Positions 34,410-45,319 of a stretch of DNA of 64,000 nt are shown one piece after another (the first letter of the stretch is position 1; each line of letters starts with the position of its first letter). The notes under the pieces were generated by a model, which saw only the letters and a list, made by a program, of their open reading frames with translations, ran no database searches and was not told where the DNA came from. The DNA comes from Lonsdalea populi (GTDB taxonomy: Bacteria; Pseudomonadota; Gammaproteobacteria; Enterobacterales; Enterobacteriaceae), in contig NZ_CP065534.1 of the NCBI RefSeq assembly GCF_015999465.1, positions 806,001-870,000 on the forward strand, written 5' to 3'. Both the position numbers and the translations under genes were made by a program.

Positions 34410-35663
34410 TTAGCGAGTGATGCTGATTTGATCGACGTGTTCCCAGGATTGATAGCTCGATAAGATGATGTGATCCGAGGCTATCAGCCCTGACGAGATA
34501 GCGATTTCATTCGCCGATCCCATCCCGAAGGTCACGGGTACTTTTACCGCACTTTTACCATCTGCCGAGAGCTTGTACACGATCCCTGGGGTATTGCTCT
34601 GGGCGTACACAGGCCGCGGCGCGTAAATCACATTTTTCAGGTTCGCCACCTGTACGCGACCTTCGATACTGAGATCCGGCCGCGCTTCATTGGGCAGTGG
34701 TTCCGTGAACTCGACGTCAACCTGCACCGTGCCATTGATGACGGCGGGATCGATTCGGGAAACTCTGCCGTGGATCTGGTTGGTGTGGGTGTTGATCAGC
34801 ACGGATTGATCGATCGCAACGTCTCGGATCTGTCGCTCAGGCACTTTTAATTCAGCGATGAGCTGGTCCTTACGTGCGACGCGAGCGAGGCTAAATCCAT
34901 TGGTGATGTGTTGTCCCACTTCAATATTGATTACTTGAATAATACCGGCTTCGCTCGCTTTTACCGTCAAAGAACGTATCTGCGTTTCCGCCCGCGCCAA
35001 CATATTTTTCAATTTGCTGAGCCGCGCGTCGTCCGCCTCTTTATTTTCCTTCTGCACGACGGCCAGCTTTTCAAGCTGCTCTTTCGTGTACATCAGGCTT
35101 TGTCTGGTCTGCTCGGTGGCAAGCTTTGAGCGATGCAGGACCAAAAGGGGGACAGATCCATCGTTTCGCTTATTCAGCATTTCCGCGACGTCATATTCGA
35201 GTTTAGCGTGACGGTACTCCTGCTCCGCTTTGACAATGGCTATCTTGGCGGCCAGATAAGCGCTTTCCTGCTGGCCTTGCAGCGCTTTGTTTTCGGCCTC
35301 TTTCGCACCAAGCTCCCAACGCAGTTCTTCCGTGGTCTGGATCAGCTCCGGATTGACCAATACCGCGATAACGTCTCCGGGCTCTACGGCTGTGCCGGGT
35401 TTGACTCTTACGGACTCGACAATGCCGTCGATATTGGAGGATATCCAGGTTGCATTGCGCGGGGCAAGAATGCCGTTGCCCTGAACCTCGATGACCATAT
35501 CGCCCTGTTTAACCTGACCCATCAATAGTTTGGAAGCGCTGACCTCGAAGCCTCCCGGATCAAAACCGATCAGAAAATACCCTGCAATAAGCACGAACAG
35601 CGCGCCCCCTGCGATTAAAAAAGGTTTAATACGCCCCTTTTCAATTGTTCTTTTAATATCCAT
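34410..35663 (-). CDS. Periplasmic membrane-fusion protein (HlyD/RND-MFP type)
   Basis: A 417-residue protein. A single membrane helix near residues 15-35 (PFLIAGGALFVLIAGYFLI) anchors it in the inner membrane. It has a barrel-sandwich segment (GNGILAPRNATWISS, VKPGTAVEPGDVIAVLVNP), a long coiled-coil hairpin (about 115-230), and the second half of the sandwich (EAGIIQVINIEVGQHI). It should link the ABC permease to an outer-membrane channel of the TolC type; no such gene is in the window. It is the first gene of the operon, about 27 bases downstream of the predicted sigma-54 start point. Confidence 0.85.
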   Translation of the reverse strand: MDIKRTIEKGRIKPFLIAGGALFVLIAGYFLIGFDPGGFEVSASKLLMGQVKQGDMVIEVQGNGILAPRNATWISSNIDGIVESVRVKPGTAVEPGDVIAVLVNPELIQTTEELRWELGAKEAENKALQGQQESAYLAAKIAIVKAEQEYRHAKLEYDVAEMLNKRNDGSVPLLVLHRSKLATEQTRQSLMYTKEQLEKLAVVQKENKEADDARLSKLKNMLARAETQIRSLTVKASEAGIIQVINIEVGQHITNGFSLARVARKDQLIAELKVPERQIRDVAIDQSVLINTHTNQIHGRVSRIDPAVINGTVQVDVEFTEPLPNEARPDLSIEGRVQVANLKNVIYAPRPVYAQSNTPGIVYKLSADGKSAVKVPVTFGMGSANEIAISSGLIASDHIILSSYQSWEHVDQISITR

Positions 35664-35700
35664 TCCGACATACTCATTCCAATAAACTCGGGCTGATAAA

Positions 35701-35715
35701 GCAGGTTTTATGCCA
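35701..35715 (-). promoter_or_regulatory. Sigma-54 promoter of the ABC exporter/two-component operon
   Basis: On the minus strand TGGCA-N8-TGC gives GG at -24 and GC at -12 with the required spacing. The match to the consensus TGGCACG-N4-TTGC is 4 of 4 in the first block plus A, and 3 of 4 in the second. It ends 37 bases upstream of the fusion-protein ATG. The operon encodes its own NtrC-type activator, so self-activation is likely. Confidence 0.65.
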
Positions 35716-35786
35716 GTTATTAACTAATTGATTAATATCATTTTTTATTTTATTGGTTTTTAATAATTCTCACTTTTGGGATTAAA

Positions 35787-35803
35787 TTAACTGCTTGAGT
35801 TAA
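35787..35803. promoter_or_regulatory. Inverted repeat upstream of the sigma-54 promoter
   Basis: TTAACT-N5-AGTTAA is a perfect 17-base inverted repeat lying about 70 bases upstream of the -24 element. Outer arms CTCAC (35769-35773) and GTGAG (35814-35818) surround it. Position and size suit a binding site for an NtrC-type activator dimer. Confidence 0.45.
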
Positions 35804-36130
35804 AAATGGGACAGTGAGATAGGTGATTGAAAAATGTAATTAACTTCACGCCTGACCGAAAGCGCGCCGTTGAAGCGACTATCGAGATATCATCGTCGGT
35901 TCGGTGTGGATGTTCGGCGTTAAGATCTTCGCGTTGGCATTCGATCCGGAAATATGCGGCATCGCGGGTTTCAGATAGGGTTGGCGTCAGGAATGGGGAA
36001 GTGAGGTTTTCAGAGCCAATGCCGCCGCTGAATTCGCCGTGCGGCGGGATCGCGGGAAGCGCGGTTTTATGACTCTCCTTTTTGAGAGCCTTCAATCCAT
36101 GGGGAGTTGAAGGCGTCGTGGCGTAGAGAA

Positions 36131-39245
<3,115 letters not shown>

Positions 39246-39267
<22 letters not shown>

Positions 39268-39653
39268 AGGTTGACTCCTTTACGCACGTTTTCCACATCT
39301 TCAGGGGTGCCGGATAGCTCAAAGCGGTACAGGCAGGGCACCTGGCATTTGCGTGCGATAATGTCGCCCGCAATACCGTAGGCTTCACCGAAGTTGCGGT
39401 TGCCTGCGGCGATAACGCCCCGGAGAAGATGTCGATGGGAAGGGTTGTTGAGAAAGTGGATCACCTGACGGGGGACCGCGCCAATCACCGTGCCGCCGCC
39501 ATAGCTGGGAACCACCAAAATATAGGGTCGCGTGACCTCTTTCATTACCGCACTTGGCCGAACAGGGATACGGATGGCCGGGAGCCCCACCCGGTCGATG
39601 AAACGACTCGTGTTCTCCGACTGGCTGGAGAAATAGATCAACAACGGATTCAT
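39246..39653 (-). CDS. nrdI: Flavodoxin-like NrdI
   Basis: A 135-residue flavodoxin-like protein. [20 protein letters not shown] is the FMN phosphate-binding start, VPSYGGG and GNRNFGEAY are further flavin contacts. NrdI supplies the oxidant that assembles the dimanganese-tyrosyl cofactor of NrdF. Second gene of nrdHIEF; 9 bases after nrdH and overlapping nrdE. Confidence 0.95.
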
Positions 39654-39662
39654 GCGTTGGCC

Positions 39663-39896
39663 TCAGACGGCAATGGCACGCAGCGCATGGATTTTGTCCG
39701 GGCGAAAGCCGCTCCAGTGTTCCTGCCCTGCCACGACCACCGGCGCCTGCTGGTGACCCAGCGATCGCACGAAAGCCAGCGCCTGCGAGTCCTGAGTCAG
39801 ATCGATTTTGTTATAGCCAATCTGGTGCTTGTCGAGCGCCCGGCAGGTGGCATCGCACTGCGGGCAGTTGGATTTGCTGTAAACAGTAATGCTCAT
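39663..39896 (-). CDS. nrdH: Glutaredoxin-like NrdH
   Basis: A 77-residue thioredoxin-fold protein with the CPQC redox pair (residues 11-14) and the family WSGFRPDKI motif near the C-terminus. It is the electron donor to NrdE, reduced by thioredoxin reductase. First gene of nrdHIEF; a candidate NrdR site lies about 106 bases upstream. Confidence 0.95.
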   Translation of the reverse strand: MSITVYSKSNCPQCDATCRALDKHQIGYNKIDLTQDSQALAFVRSLGHQQAPVVVAGQEHWSGFRPDKIHALRAIAV

Positions 39897-40001
39897 GATT
39901 CGTATTTACCTCTGGGCGCAAAAAAAGGGGGCGAAACGCCCGTTCAAGAAGCGATGGCGGTCTCCCGCCGTGGCACACGTTGTGTCGTCTTCTGAAAGGC
40001 A

Positions 40002-40017
40002 ATACTAGATATAGTGG
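40002..40017 (-). promoter_or_regulatory. Candidate NrdR box upstream of nrdHIEF
   Basis: The 16 bases contain CTAGATATAG, a near match to the palindromic NrdR consensus (acaCwAtATaTwGtgt). A weaker second copy (CGCAATATATGG) lies at 40031-40046. NrdR represses ribonucleotide reductase operons and usually binds two boxes about three helix turns apart. The spacing here (29 bases) is slightly short, so only the first site is called with some trust. Confidence 0.5.
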
Positions 40018-40105
40018 TGAAAAATATCAACCACGCAATATATGGGATTTCTATGGAAGTTAAGCGCTAGAAAAGCCTAAAGGCAGGCGCCCTTAGGCTT
40101 GGCGG

Positions 40106-40900
40106 TCACATGGCGGGGATGTTTCTGCCGTAATAAATTTCCTGCATTTCGCGGTACAGCAGATCGGTAATCCGATGATGCTCGTCTGGGCTCAGCGCAT
40201 CCGGACTGGCGTTGAACAGATAGTGCTTCAGATCGAAATCTTTCAGCAGCATTTTGGTATGGAAGATATTTTCCTGGTAAACGTTCACATCCATCAGGTG
40301 ATACAGCGACTTCATATCATCCGACATAAAATTTTGTATTGAATTGATTTTATGGTCGATGAAGTGTTTAACGCCGTTCACATCGCGGGTAAATCCGCGC
40401 ACGCGGTAGTCGATGGTCACAATATCTGATTCCAACTGGTGGATCAGATAGTTAAGCGCTTTGAGCGGGGAAATGACGCCGCAGGTGGACACTTCGATAT
40501 CGGCACGGAACGTACACAAACCGCCTTCAGGATGGCTTTCCGGATAGGTGTGCACGCAAATATGGCTTTTGTCCAAATGGGCGACAACCGAATTCGGCAG
40601 CGGGCCGGGATGTTCGGAGGTATCCACGTCGCGCGGATCTACGGGTTCCTCGCTGACCAGAATGGTCACGCTCGCGCCCTGAGGCTCATAATCCTGACGG
40701 GCTATGTTCAGGACGTTGGCGCCGATAATAGAACAGGTTTCGGTCAGGATTTCTGTCAAACGGTTCGCGTTGTATTGCTCGTCGATGTAGGCAATATATC
40801 CATCGCGATCGGCTGGCGTTTTGGCATAACAGATATCGTAGATACAAAAACTCAGGCTCTTGGTCAGATTGTTAAAGCCATGTAGTTTCAGCTTTTGCAA
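40106..40900 (-). CDS. speD: S-adenosylmethionine decarboxylase proenzyme
   Basis: A 264-residue proenzyme nearly identical in pattern to E. coli Spe[21 protein letters not shown] holds the Lys-Ser self-cleavage site that creates the pyruvoyl cofactor. Decarboxylated SAM is the aminopropyl donor for spermidine. The start is TTG at 40900 behind AAGGGGGTGAAC. It lies 29 bases after speE, with which it should form an operon. Confidence 0.95.
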   Translation of the reverse strand: MQKLKLHGFNNLTKSLSFCIYDICYAKTPADRDGYIAYIDEQYNANRLTEILTETCSIIGANVLNIARQDYEPQGASVTILVSEEPVDPRDVDTSEHPGPLPNSVVAHLDKSHICVHTYPESHPEGGLCTFRADIEVSTCGVISPLKALNYLIHQLESDIVTIDYRVRGFTRDVNGVKHFIDHKINSIQNFMSDDMKSLYHLMDVNVYQENIFHTKMLLKDFDLKHYLFNASPDALSPDEHHRITDLLYREMQEIYYGRNIPAM

Positions 40901-40929
40901 TTTAGTTCACCCCCTTATGGATGCGATGA

Positions 40930-41793
40930 TCAGCGCGCGGCCGACAAAGCATTCAGCAAATACTGCGGCAGGGCAAAGCTGCCTACGTGGATGGCCGGAT
41001 TATAGTAGCGGCAGTCGATTCCCGTCGCGGCGAAACGTTCTTGCAGATGTTCCGGGTTCAGTTGGCGTAAGGCTGGGTTGTTGCTCGCCCAGGCGAAGGT
41101 CATGATCCCGCCGTAATAGGTGGGGATCGCCGCCTGATAGAAGCTGACGTCGCTAAAGTAGTGGCTCAGCTTGTTATGGCTGGTGACCGACTCATCCTGC
41201 TGGAGGAAACAAACGCCGTTTTGCGCCACGAAAATACCGCCGTCGTTCAGGCAGCGTGCGCAACCCTCATAGAAGCCGGAGGTAAACAGGCTTTCTCCGG
41301 GACCAATCGGGTCGGTGCAGTCGGAGATAATGACGTCGAATTTTTCCTGGCAGGCTTTAACGAAGTTCACGCCGTCCTCGATGACCAGACGGAAACGCGG
41401 GTCGTCATAGGCGCCCGCGCTGTGGTTCGGCAGGTACTGACCGCAGAACTCCACCACGCCGGCGTCGATTTCGACCATCGTGATCTGTTCTACGCCGTGA
41501 TGACGACAGACTTCGCGCAGCATACCGCCGTCGCCGCCGCCAATAATCAGGACGCGTTTGGCATTGCCATGCGCCAGCAGGGGCACGTGAGTCAGCATCT
41601 CATGATAGATAAACTCGTCACGTTCGGTGGTCTGCACCACGCCATCCAGCGCCATCACCCGGCCCAGCGCGGCGTTTTCGAAAATGATCAGGTCCTGATG
41701 GTCGGTCTTTTCGTGATAGAGCACGCTGTCTACAGCAAAGTACTGACCGAAGTTGGCATGGAGTGTTTCATACCAAATTTCTTTCTGGGACAT
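40930..41793 (-). CDS. speE: Spermidine synthase
   Basis: A 287-residue aminopropyltransferase. [18 protein letters not shown] is the nucleotide-binding loop, and [18 protein letters not shown] carries the catalytic Asp. It adds the aminopropyl group from decarboxylated SAM to putrescine. GGAGGAAGCAC precedes the ATG. First gene of the speE-speD operon. Confidence 0.95.
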   Translation of the reverse strand: MSQKEIWYETLHANFGQYFAVDSVLYHEKTDHQDLIIFENAALGRVMALDGVVQTTERDEFIYHEMLTHVPLLAHGNAKRVLIIGGGDGGMLREVCRHHGVEQITMVEIDAGVVEFCGQYLPNHSAGAYDDPRFRLVIEDGVNFVKACQEKFDVIISDCTDPIGPGESLFTSGFYEGCARCLNDGGIFVAQNGVCFLQQDESVTSHNKLSHYFSDVSFYQAAIPTYYGGIMTFAWASNNPALRQLNPEHLQERFAATGIDCRYYNPAIHVGSFALPQYLLNALSAAR

Positions 41794-41901
41794 GTTAGTG
41801 CTTCCTCCGCGATAACAGCCATGAAAATTGGCGCGCTATGATAGCTAACTCTTATTAGGCTTGCACGGTCAAATTTCACGCAGTGCGGAGGATTTAGACA
41901 A

Positions 41902-42249
41902 TTACTGGGTATTCGCCAGCAGACTGAGCGAATTTCGGGCCAATGACTGGCATTTTTTGGGGGTAGGAATGGCGATGCCGCTTAAATCGCGATAGCTGGA
42001 TTCGCCCAGTTTGATCATGTCGTAGGTGTTGTAGTTGCTCAAATCCCAGCGGTTCTGCTGAGCAAATCCCACCAGCGCGCGTCGAATTTGTTCATTGGGC
42101 AGATCCTGGTAGCCGCAGTTATTTTTCAGATACACGAAGATGGCCGTCAGATCGGCAAGGTCTTCGGCTTCAAATTCGTTAAGTGCTTTACTGGCGGAGG
42201 AGACACTCAACAGACTCAGCAAGAGTAGCGCCAGTGCGGATTTTTTCAT
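41902..42249 (-). CDS. yacC: YacC family periplasmic protein
   Basis: A 115-residue protein starting at 42249, where a signal peptide (KKSALALLLLSLLSVSSASKA) begins; the frame extends upstream without a good start. The mature part (EAEDLADLTAIFVYLKNNCGY, QQNRWDLSNYNTYDMIKLGE, SYRDLSGIAIPTPKKC) matches E. coli YacC, also found beside speE. It has a PilS/YacC-like fold with two cysteines. Exact role unknown. Confidence 0.9.
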   Translation of the reverse strand: MKKSALALLLLSLLSVSSASKALNEFEAEDLADLTAIFVYLKNNCGYQDLPNEQIRRALVGFAQQNRWDLSNYNTYDMIKLGESSYRDLSGIAIPTPKKCQSLARNSLSLLANTQ

Positions 42250-42413
42250 GGTTAGACCTGTTTCATACTGCCGTTGGTGAGACGTTACCACAGTTATTAT
42301 CGCGGATTCCAAGTTTTATTATGCGGTTAAGATGTCCTCCGCCTGCCACGATCAACGCTGGCGCGCAGGCCTCGACCGACCGTCAGGCTAAGTATTGACC
42401 AGTAGCCGGATTA

Positions 42414-44102
42414 GTGCCTTTTTCCCGCAGATTGATTTCACGCCGGCTGAGTTATGCTCTGTTATTAATCGTGTTATCTGAAACTTTTTTTATGCTTTTA
42501 CCTATGAATCTCAGTATCTGGCGCGTCAGTAGCGGGTGGTTGGCGGGGTTGCTGCTGTTTCCTGTAGCGGCGGTAGCGGTGCTGGCCGGGGTTGAACCGG
42601 GCATGAGCATGGCTTCCCTGTGGGCGATGTTGTCGCGCTATGGGGGAAACACCTTGACGATCATGGCGGAGAGTGCGGCAATCAGTTTATTGCTGGCGCT
42701 GTCGTTCGCCCTGATCATGGCCCGCTATCGTTTCAGCGGACAGCGTTGGCTACACCTGGCGCTCCTGCTGCCTTTGGCCATGCCCGCCTATCTGCTGGCG
42801 GCCGTGTACGGCGAACTGCTGGAGTTCGGCGGTCCGGTCCGGCAGACCTTCTATGCGCTCTCGTTCGTCCGCCCGTCCGGATGGGGCTTCGACTGGAGCC
42901 AATCTCTTCGTCAGCTCAGCTGCAGCCTGTGTCTTGCGCTGACGTTGTTTCCCTATCTCTACCTGCTGGTGCGCGCCACGCTAATGAGCCTGCCGGAGAG
43001 CGTGATGCAGTCCGGGCAGCTGCACAGTCCCCCTGGACTACAGATGTTTTTTCGCGTCCGTTTTCCCTTGCTTCGCCCGACGCTGTGGCTGGGGCTGGCG
43101 GTGGTGGCGCTGGAAGCCGTGTCGGATTACGGCGCGGCGAGTTATTTTTCTGTGCCGACGCTGACGACAGCGAGCCTGGATTTCTGGCGCGACAAGGCCC
43201 AGTTCGGGGCGGCGGCGCGCATGGCGCTGGCGCTGTTGCCGCTGATCGTGCTGCTCGGCGCGATCGCGCGTCACGGTCGTCTCTGGCAAGTGCGTTACCA
43301 ACGTCCCGCATCGCCTTACCCGGTCGAACGACCCGAGGCGCCGGTCTGGCTACGCCGCGTCACGCTATCCGCCGGTTGGGGACTGGTGCTGCTGGCGTTC
43401 GGCGTGCCGCTTCTTTGGCTGGCCCGCCACTGGCTGACGACGACGGTCACGCTCTGGACGTTTCCGTTGTTACTGGCGACGATTAATAGTGTGCTGGCGG
43501 CCACATGCGCAACCCTGATTTCGCTGGGACTGGCGATGCTGTATCTGTTCGACAGGCGGACCGCGGACAATCCCGCGTTTCGGCACCCGCTGCGCTGGCT
43601 GGGTTTCAATCGTGTGTTGCCGGGCAGCCTGGCGGGCATGGGCGTGCTGGTAGCGCTCATGCTGTTCGATTCGCGCGGCATGCCGCTGGCGATGGGCGTC
43701 TTGTCCGGCTCGGTGCTGATGTTGATCCTGGTTTATAGTTTGCGGGGCGCCAGCCTCATCATCGCCCCGATGCACCAGCAGTTGCGTCAACTGCCGGCGG
43801 GCATGAATGCCATGAGTCGAACGCTGGGCTATTCAACGGCGCAAAACATATGGCTGAACGTGTTTCCGTCCGTACGCGGTACGCTGCTCGTGGGTGCGCT
43901 GCTGGTCTGGAGCGAGAGCCTGCGGGAGCTGAATGCTTCGCTGCTGTTGCAGCGCGTCAACGTCGATACCCTGTCGACCTATGTGTTTGGCTTTGCCGAA
44001 TTCGACCAACTACCATGGGTCGCCGCGCCGGCGTTTCTGCTGGTGTTGCTCGGCGTGCCGCCGGTATTAGGACTTCATCGTCTGCTACAGAGGGAAGGAT
44101 AA
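42414..44102 (+). CDS. ABC transporter permease, fused two-domain (FbpB/ThiP type)
   Basis: A 562-residue inner-membrane protein with about 12 helices in two similar halves, like ferric-iron or thiamine permeases. The first coupling-helix region (SGQLHSPPGLQMFFRVRFPL) has lost most of the EAA-type motif; the second (SRTLGYSTAQNIWLNVFPS) is closer to normal. The start is uncertain: GTG at 42414 gives the full first helix but has a weak ribosome site, and ATGs at 42492 and 42504 are alternatives. The ATPase gene follows after 7 bases. No binding-protein gene is nearby, and the ATPase looks inactive, so the pair may be a decaying importer. Confidence 0.75.
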   Translation: MPFSRRLISRRLSYALLLIVLSETFFMLLPMNLSIWRVSSGWLAGLLLFPVAAVAVLAGVEPGMSMASLWAMLSRYGGNTLTIMAESAAISLLLALSFALIMARYRFSGQRWLHLALLLPLAMPAYLLAAVYGELLEFGGPVRQTFYALSFVRPSGWGFDWSQSLRQLSCSLCLALTLFPYLYLLVRATLMSLPESVMQSGQLHSPPGLQMFFRVRFPLLRPTLWLGLAVVALEAVSDYGAASYFSVPTLTTASLDFWRDKAQFGAAARMALALLPLIVLLGAIARHGRLWQVRYQRPASPYPVERPEAPVWLRRVTLSAGWGLVLLAFGVPLLWLARHWLTTTVTLWTFPLLLATINSVLAATCATLISLGLAMLYLFDRRTADNPAFRHPLRWLGFNRVLPGSLAGMGVLVALMLFDSRGMPLAMGVLSGSVLMLILVYSLRGASLIIAPMHQQLRQLPAGMNAMSRTLGYSTAQNIWLNVFPSVRGTLLVGALLVWSESLRELNASLLLQRVNVDTLSTYVFGFAEFDQLPWVAAPAFLLVLLGVPPVLGLHRLLQREG

Positions 44103-44109
44103 ATTCCGC

Positions 44110-45174
44110 ATGACCCTACCTGATATTTTGTCGGTGCGCGAACTGCACTGCGGTTACCCCTCTCATCCCGTCCTGGACGGCATCACCTTTTCCATTCATG
44201 AAGGCGAACTGGTCTCCCTGCTCGCGGAAAGCGGGGAGGGCAAGAGCACATTGCTCAAGGCGATTACCGGGCTGATCGCGCCGACGCAGGGCCAGATTGT
44301 GCTGGCGGGAACGCCCGTCAACGGCCAGCCCCCGTCTTCCCAGTCCGTTGGGATGGTGTTTCAGGATGATGCGCTGTTCCCGCATCTGACCGTGATGGAG
44401 AACGTCCGCTTCGGGATGCAGCACATCCCCGGCGACGAGTCCCGCCGCGTGCTGGAGGTGTCTCTGGCGCTAATGGGCGTCACGGACGTGGCGCAGCGTT
44501 ACCCGCACGAATTGTCGAAAGAGCAGTGCCTGCGGGGCGCGCTGGCCCGTACGCTGGCCTGTCGCCCCTCGCTTTTGCTGCTGGATTCGCCGTTCACCGG
44601 CATAGACAGCCAGCATCGCTACCCGTTGCTGACGCAGCTGCGTCGATTACTGAAGCAGCGCCATATCGCGGCTCTGTTTGTGACCACCGAAAGAGAAGAC
44701 GCCTTTGCCTTCGCCGACCATCTGATGCTAATGCGCAAGGGCCATCTGGTTCAGCAGGGCGTCTCCGCCGACCTGTATTACCGACCGGTGAATCGTTACA
44801 CCGCGGACTTCATGGGCTATGGCAATTATTTGCCGGTGAAGATTACGGGGGACAAAGGGTGGAAGAGCTTTCTGGGCGAGCATCATGCGGCGCGCTCGCT
44901 GGGGCTGGAGCCGGGGATGATGCGCGACTGGCTGGTGCGCCCGCAGGAAATCGCGCTGGCGCTGGACCCGGAAGGCACGGCGGTGATAGAGGATCGCTTA
45001 TTTCTGGGAACGAATAACCTATATCGGGTGAGAGTGGGGGACGATGTGCTGCAGGTGCAGACCAATAACTGGTTCGAGCCTGACCAGCCGGTCAGGCTCA
45101 GTATTCGTACCGAACAACCGATCTTTTTCCCTCAGCAAGAAGGAAAGACCGTAATTACAGGCCCGGCGGCCTAG
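44110..45174 (+). CDS. Degenerate ABC transporter ATPase (FbpC/PotA-like)
   Basis: A 354-residue protein with the FbpC/PotA plan: ATPase domain plus C-terminal regulatory barrel (WLVRPQEIALALDPEG onward). Key motifs are altered. Walker A reads AESGEGKST with Ala for the first Gly. The signature reads LSKEQ instead of LSGGQ. Walker B ends LLLLDSPF, so the catalytic Glu is Ser. The switch region reads VTTERED with Thr for His. The Q-loop (VFQDDALF) and D-loop are near normal. The frame is intact, so the protein is probably made but unlikely to hydrolyse ATP well. The last 20 bases overlap a gene fragment on the other strand. Confidence 0.8.
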   Translation: MTLPDILSVRELHCGYPSHPVLDGITFSIHEGELVSLLAESGEGKSTLLKAITGLIAPTQGQIVLAGTPVNGQPPSSQSVGMVFQDDALFPHLTVMENVRFGMQHIPGDESRRVLEVSLALMGVTDVAQRYPHELSKEQCLRGALARTLACRPSLLLLDSPFTGIDSQHRYPLLTQLRRLLKQRHIAALFVTTEREDAFAFADHLMLMRKGHLVQQGVSADLYYRPVNRYTADFMGYGNYLPVKITGDKGWKSFLGEHHAARSLGLEPGMMRDWLVRPQEIALALDPEGTAVIEDRLFLGTNNLYRVRVGDDVLQVQTNNWFEPDQPVRLSIRTEQPIFFPQQEGKTVITGPAA

Positions 45175-45319
45175 GCACTTCGATGTAATCGCCCTCAACG
45201 GTGTGGCGGTAGTAGCGGCCGTCTTTGATGTAGAAACGTTCGCCGTTGACGTCCAGCACCGTCATTGTGTTCGTGGTTTCGACGTTCTCCGGATTATTGA
45301 CGACGACATACCCTTCCGA
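45155..45319 (-). pseudogene. 3' fragment of a DUF6515-like gene cut by the group II intron
   Basis: On the minus strand about 54 codons encode the end of a protein with the repeated pattern VNGERFYIKDGRYYRHTVEGDYIEVPRPPG, then TAA at 45155-45157. The Tyr-rich, NG-x-x-YY-x-DG-x-YY layout resembles C-termini of DUF6515-type envelope proteins. Upstream the frame runs into intron sequence and stops. The N-terminal part is not found beyond the intron, so the gene is truncated, not simply split. It overlaps the end of the ABC ATPase gene by 20 bases. Confidence 0.55.

Larger units (their letters stand above)
35664..36130. other. Intergenic region between the exporter operon and nrdF
   Basis: About 465 bases. 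The half next to the exporter holds the sigma-54 promoter and the upstream palindrome. The half next to nrdF holds short inverted repeats after the nrdF stop (CCTTCAA/TTGAAGG at 36089-36095 and 36106-36112, CTCTC/GAGAG at 36073-36088), which could end nrd transcription. A TTG-started frame at 35787-36095 is not convincing as a gene. Confidence 0.45.

Noticed and set aside
35787..36095. TTG-started 102-codon frame on the minus strand after nrdF
   Set aside because: Weak start, no domain, and it overlaps the palindromes upstream of the sigma-54 promoter; more likely noncoding.
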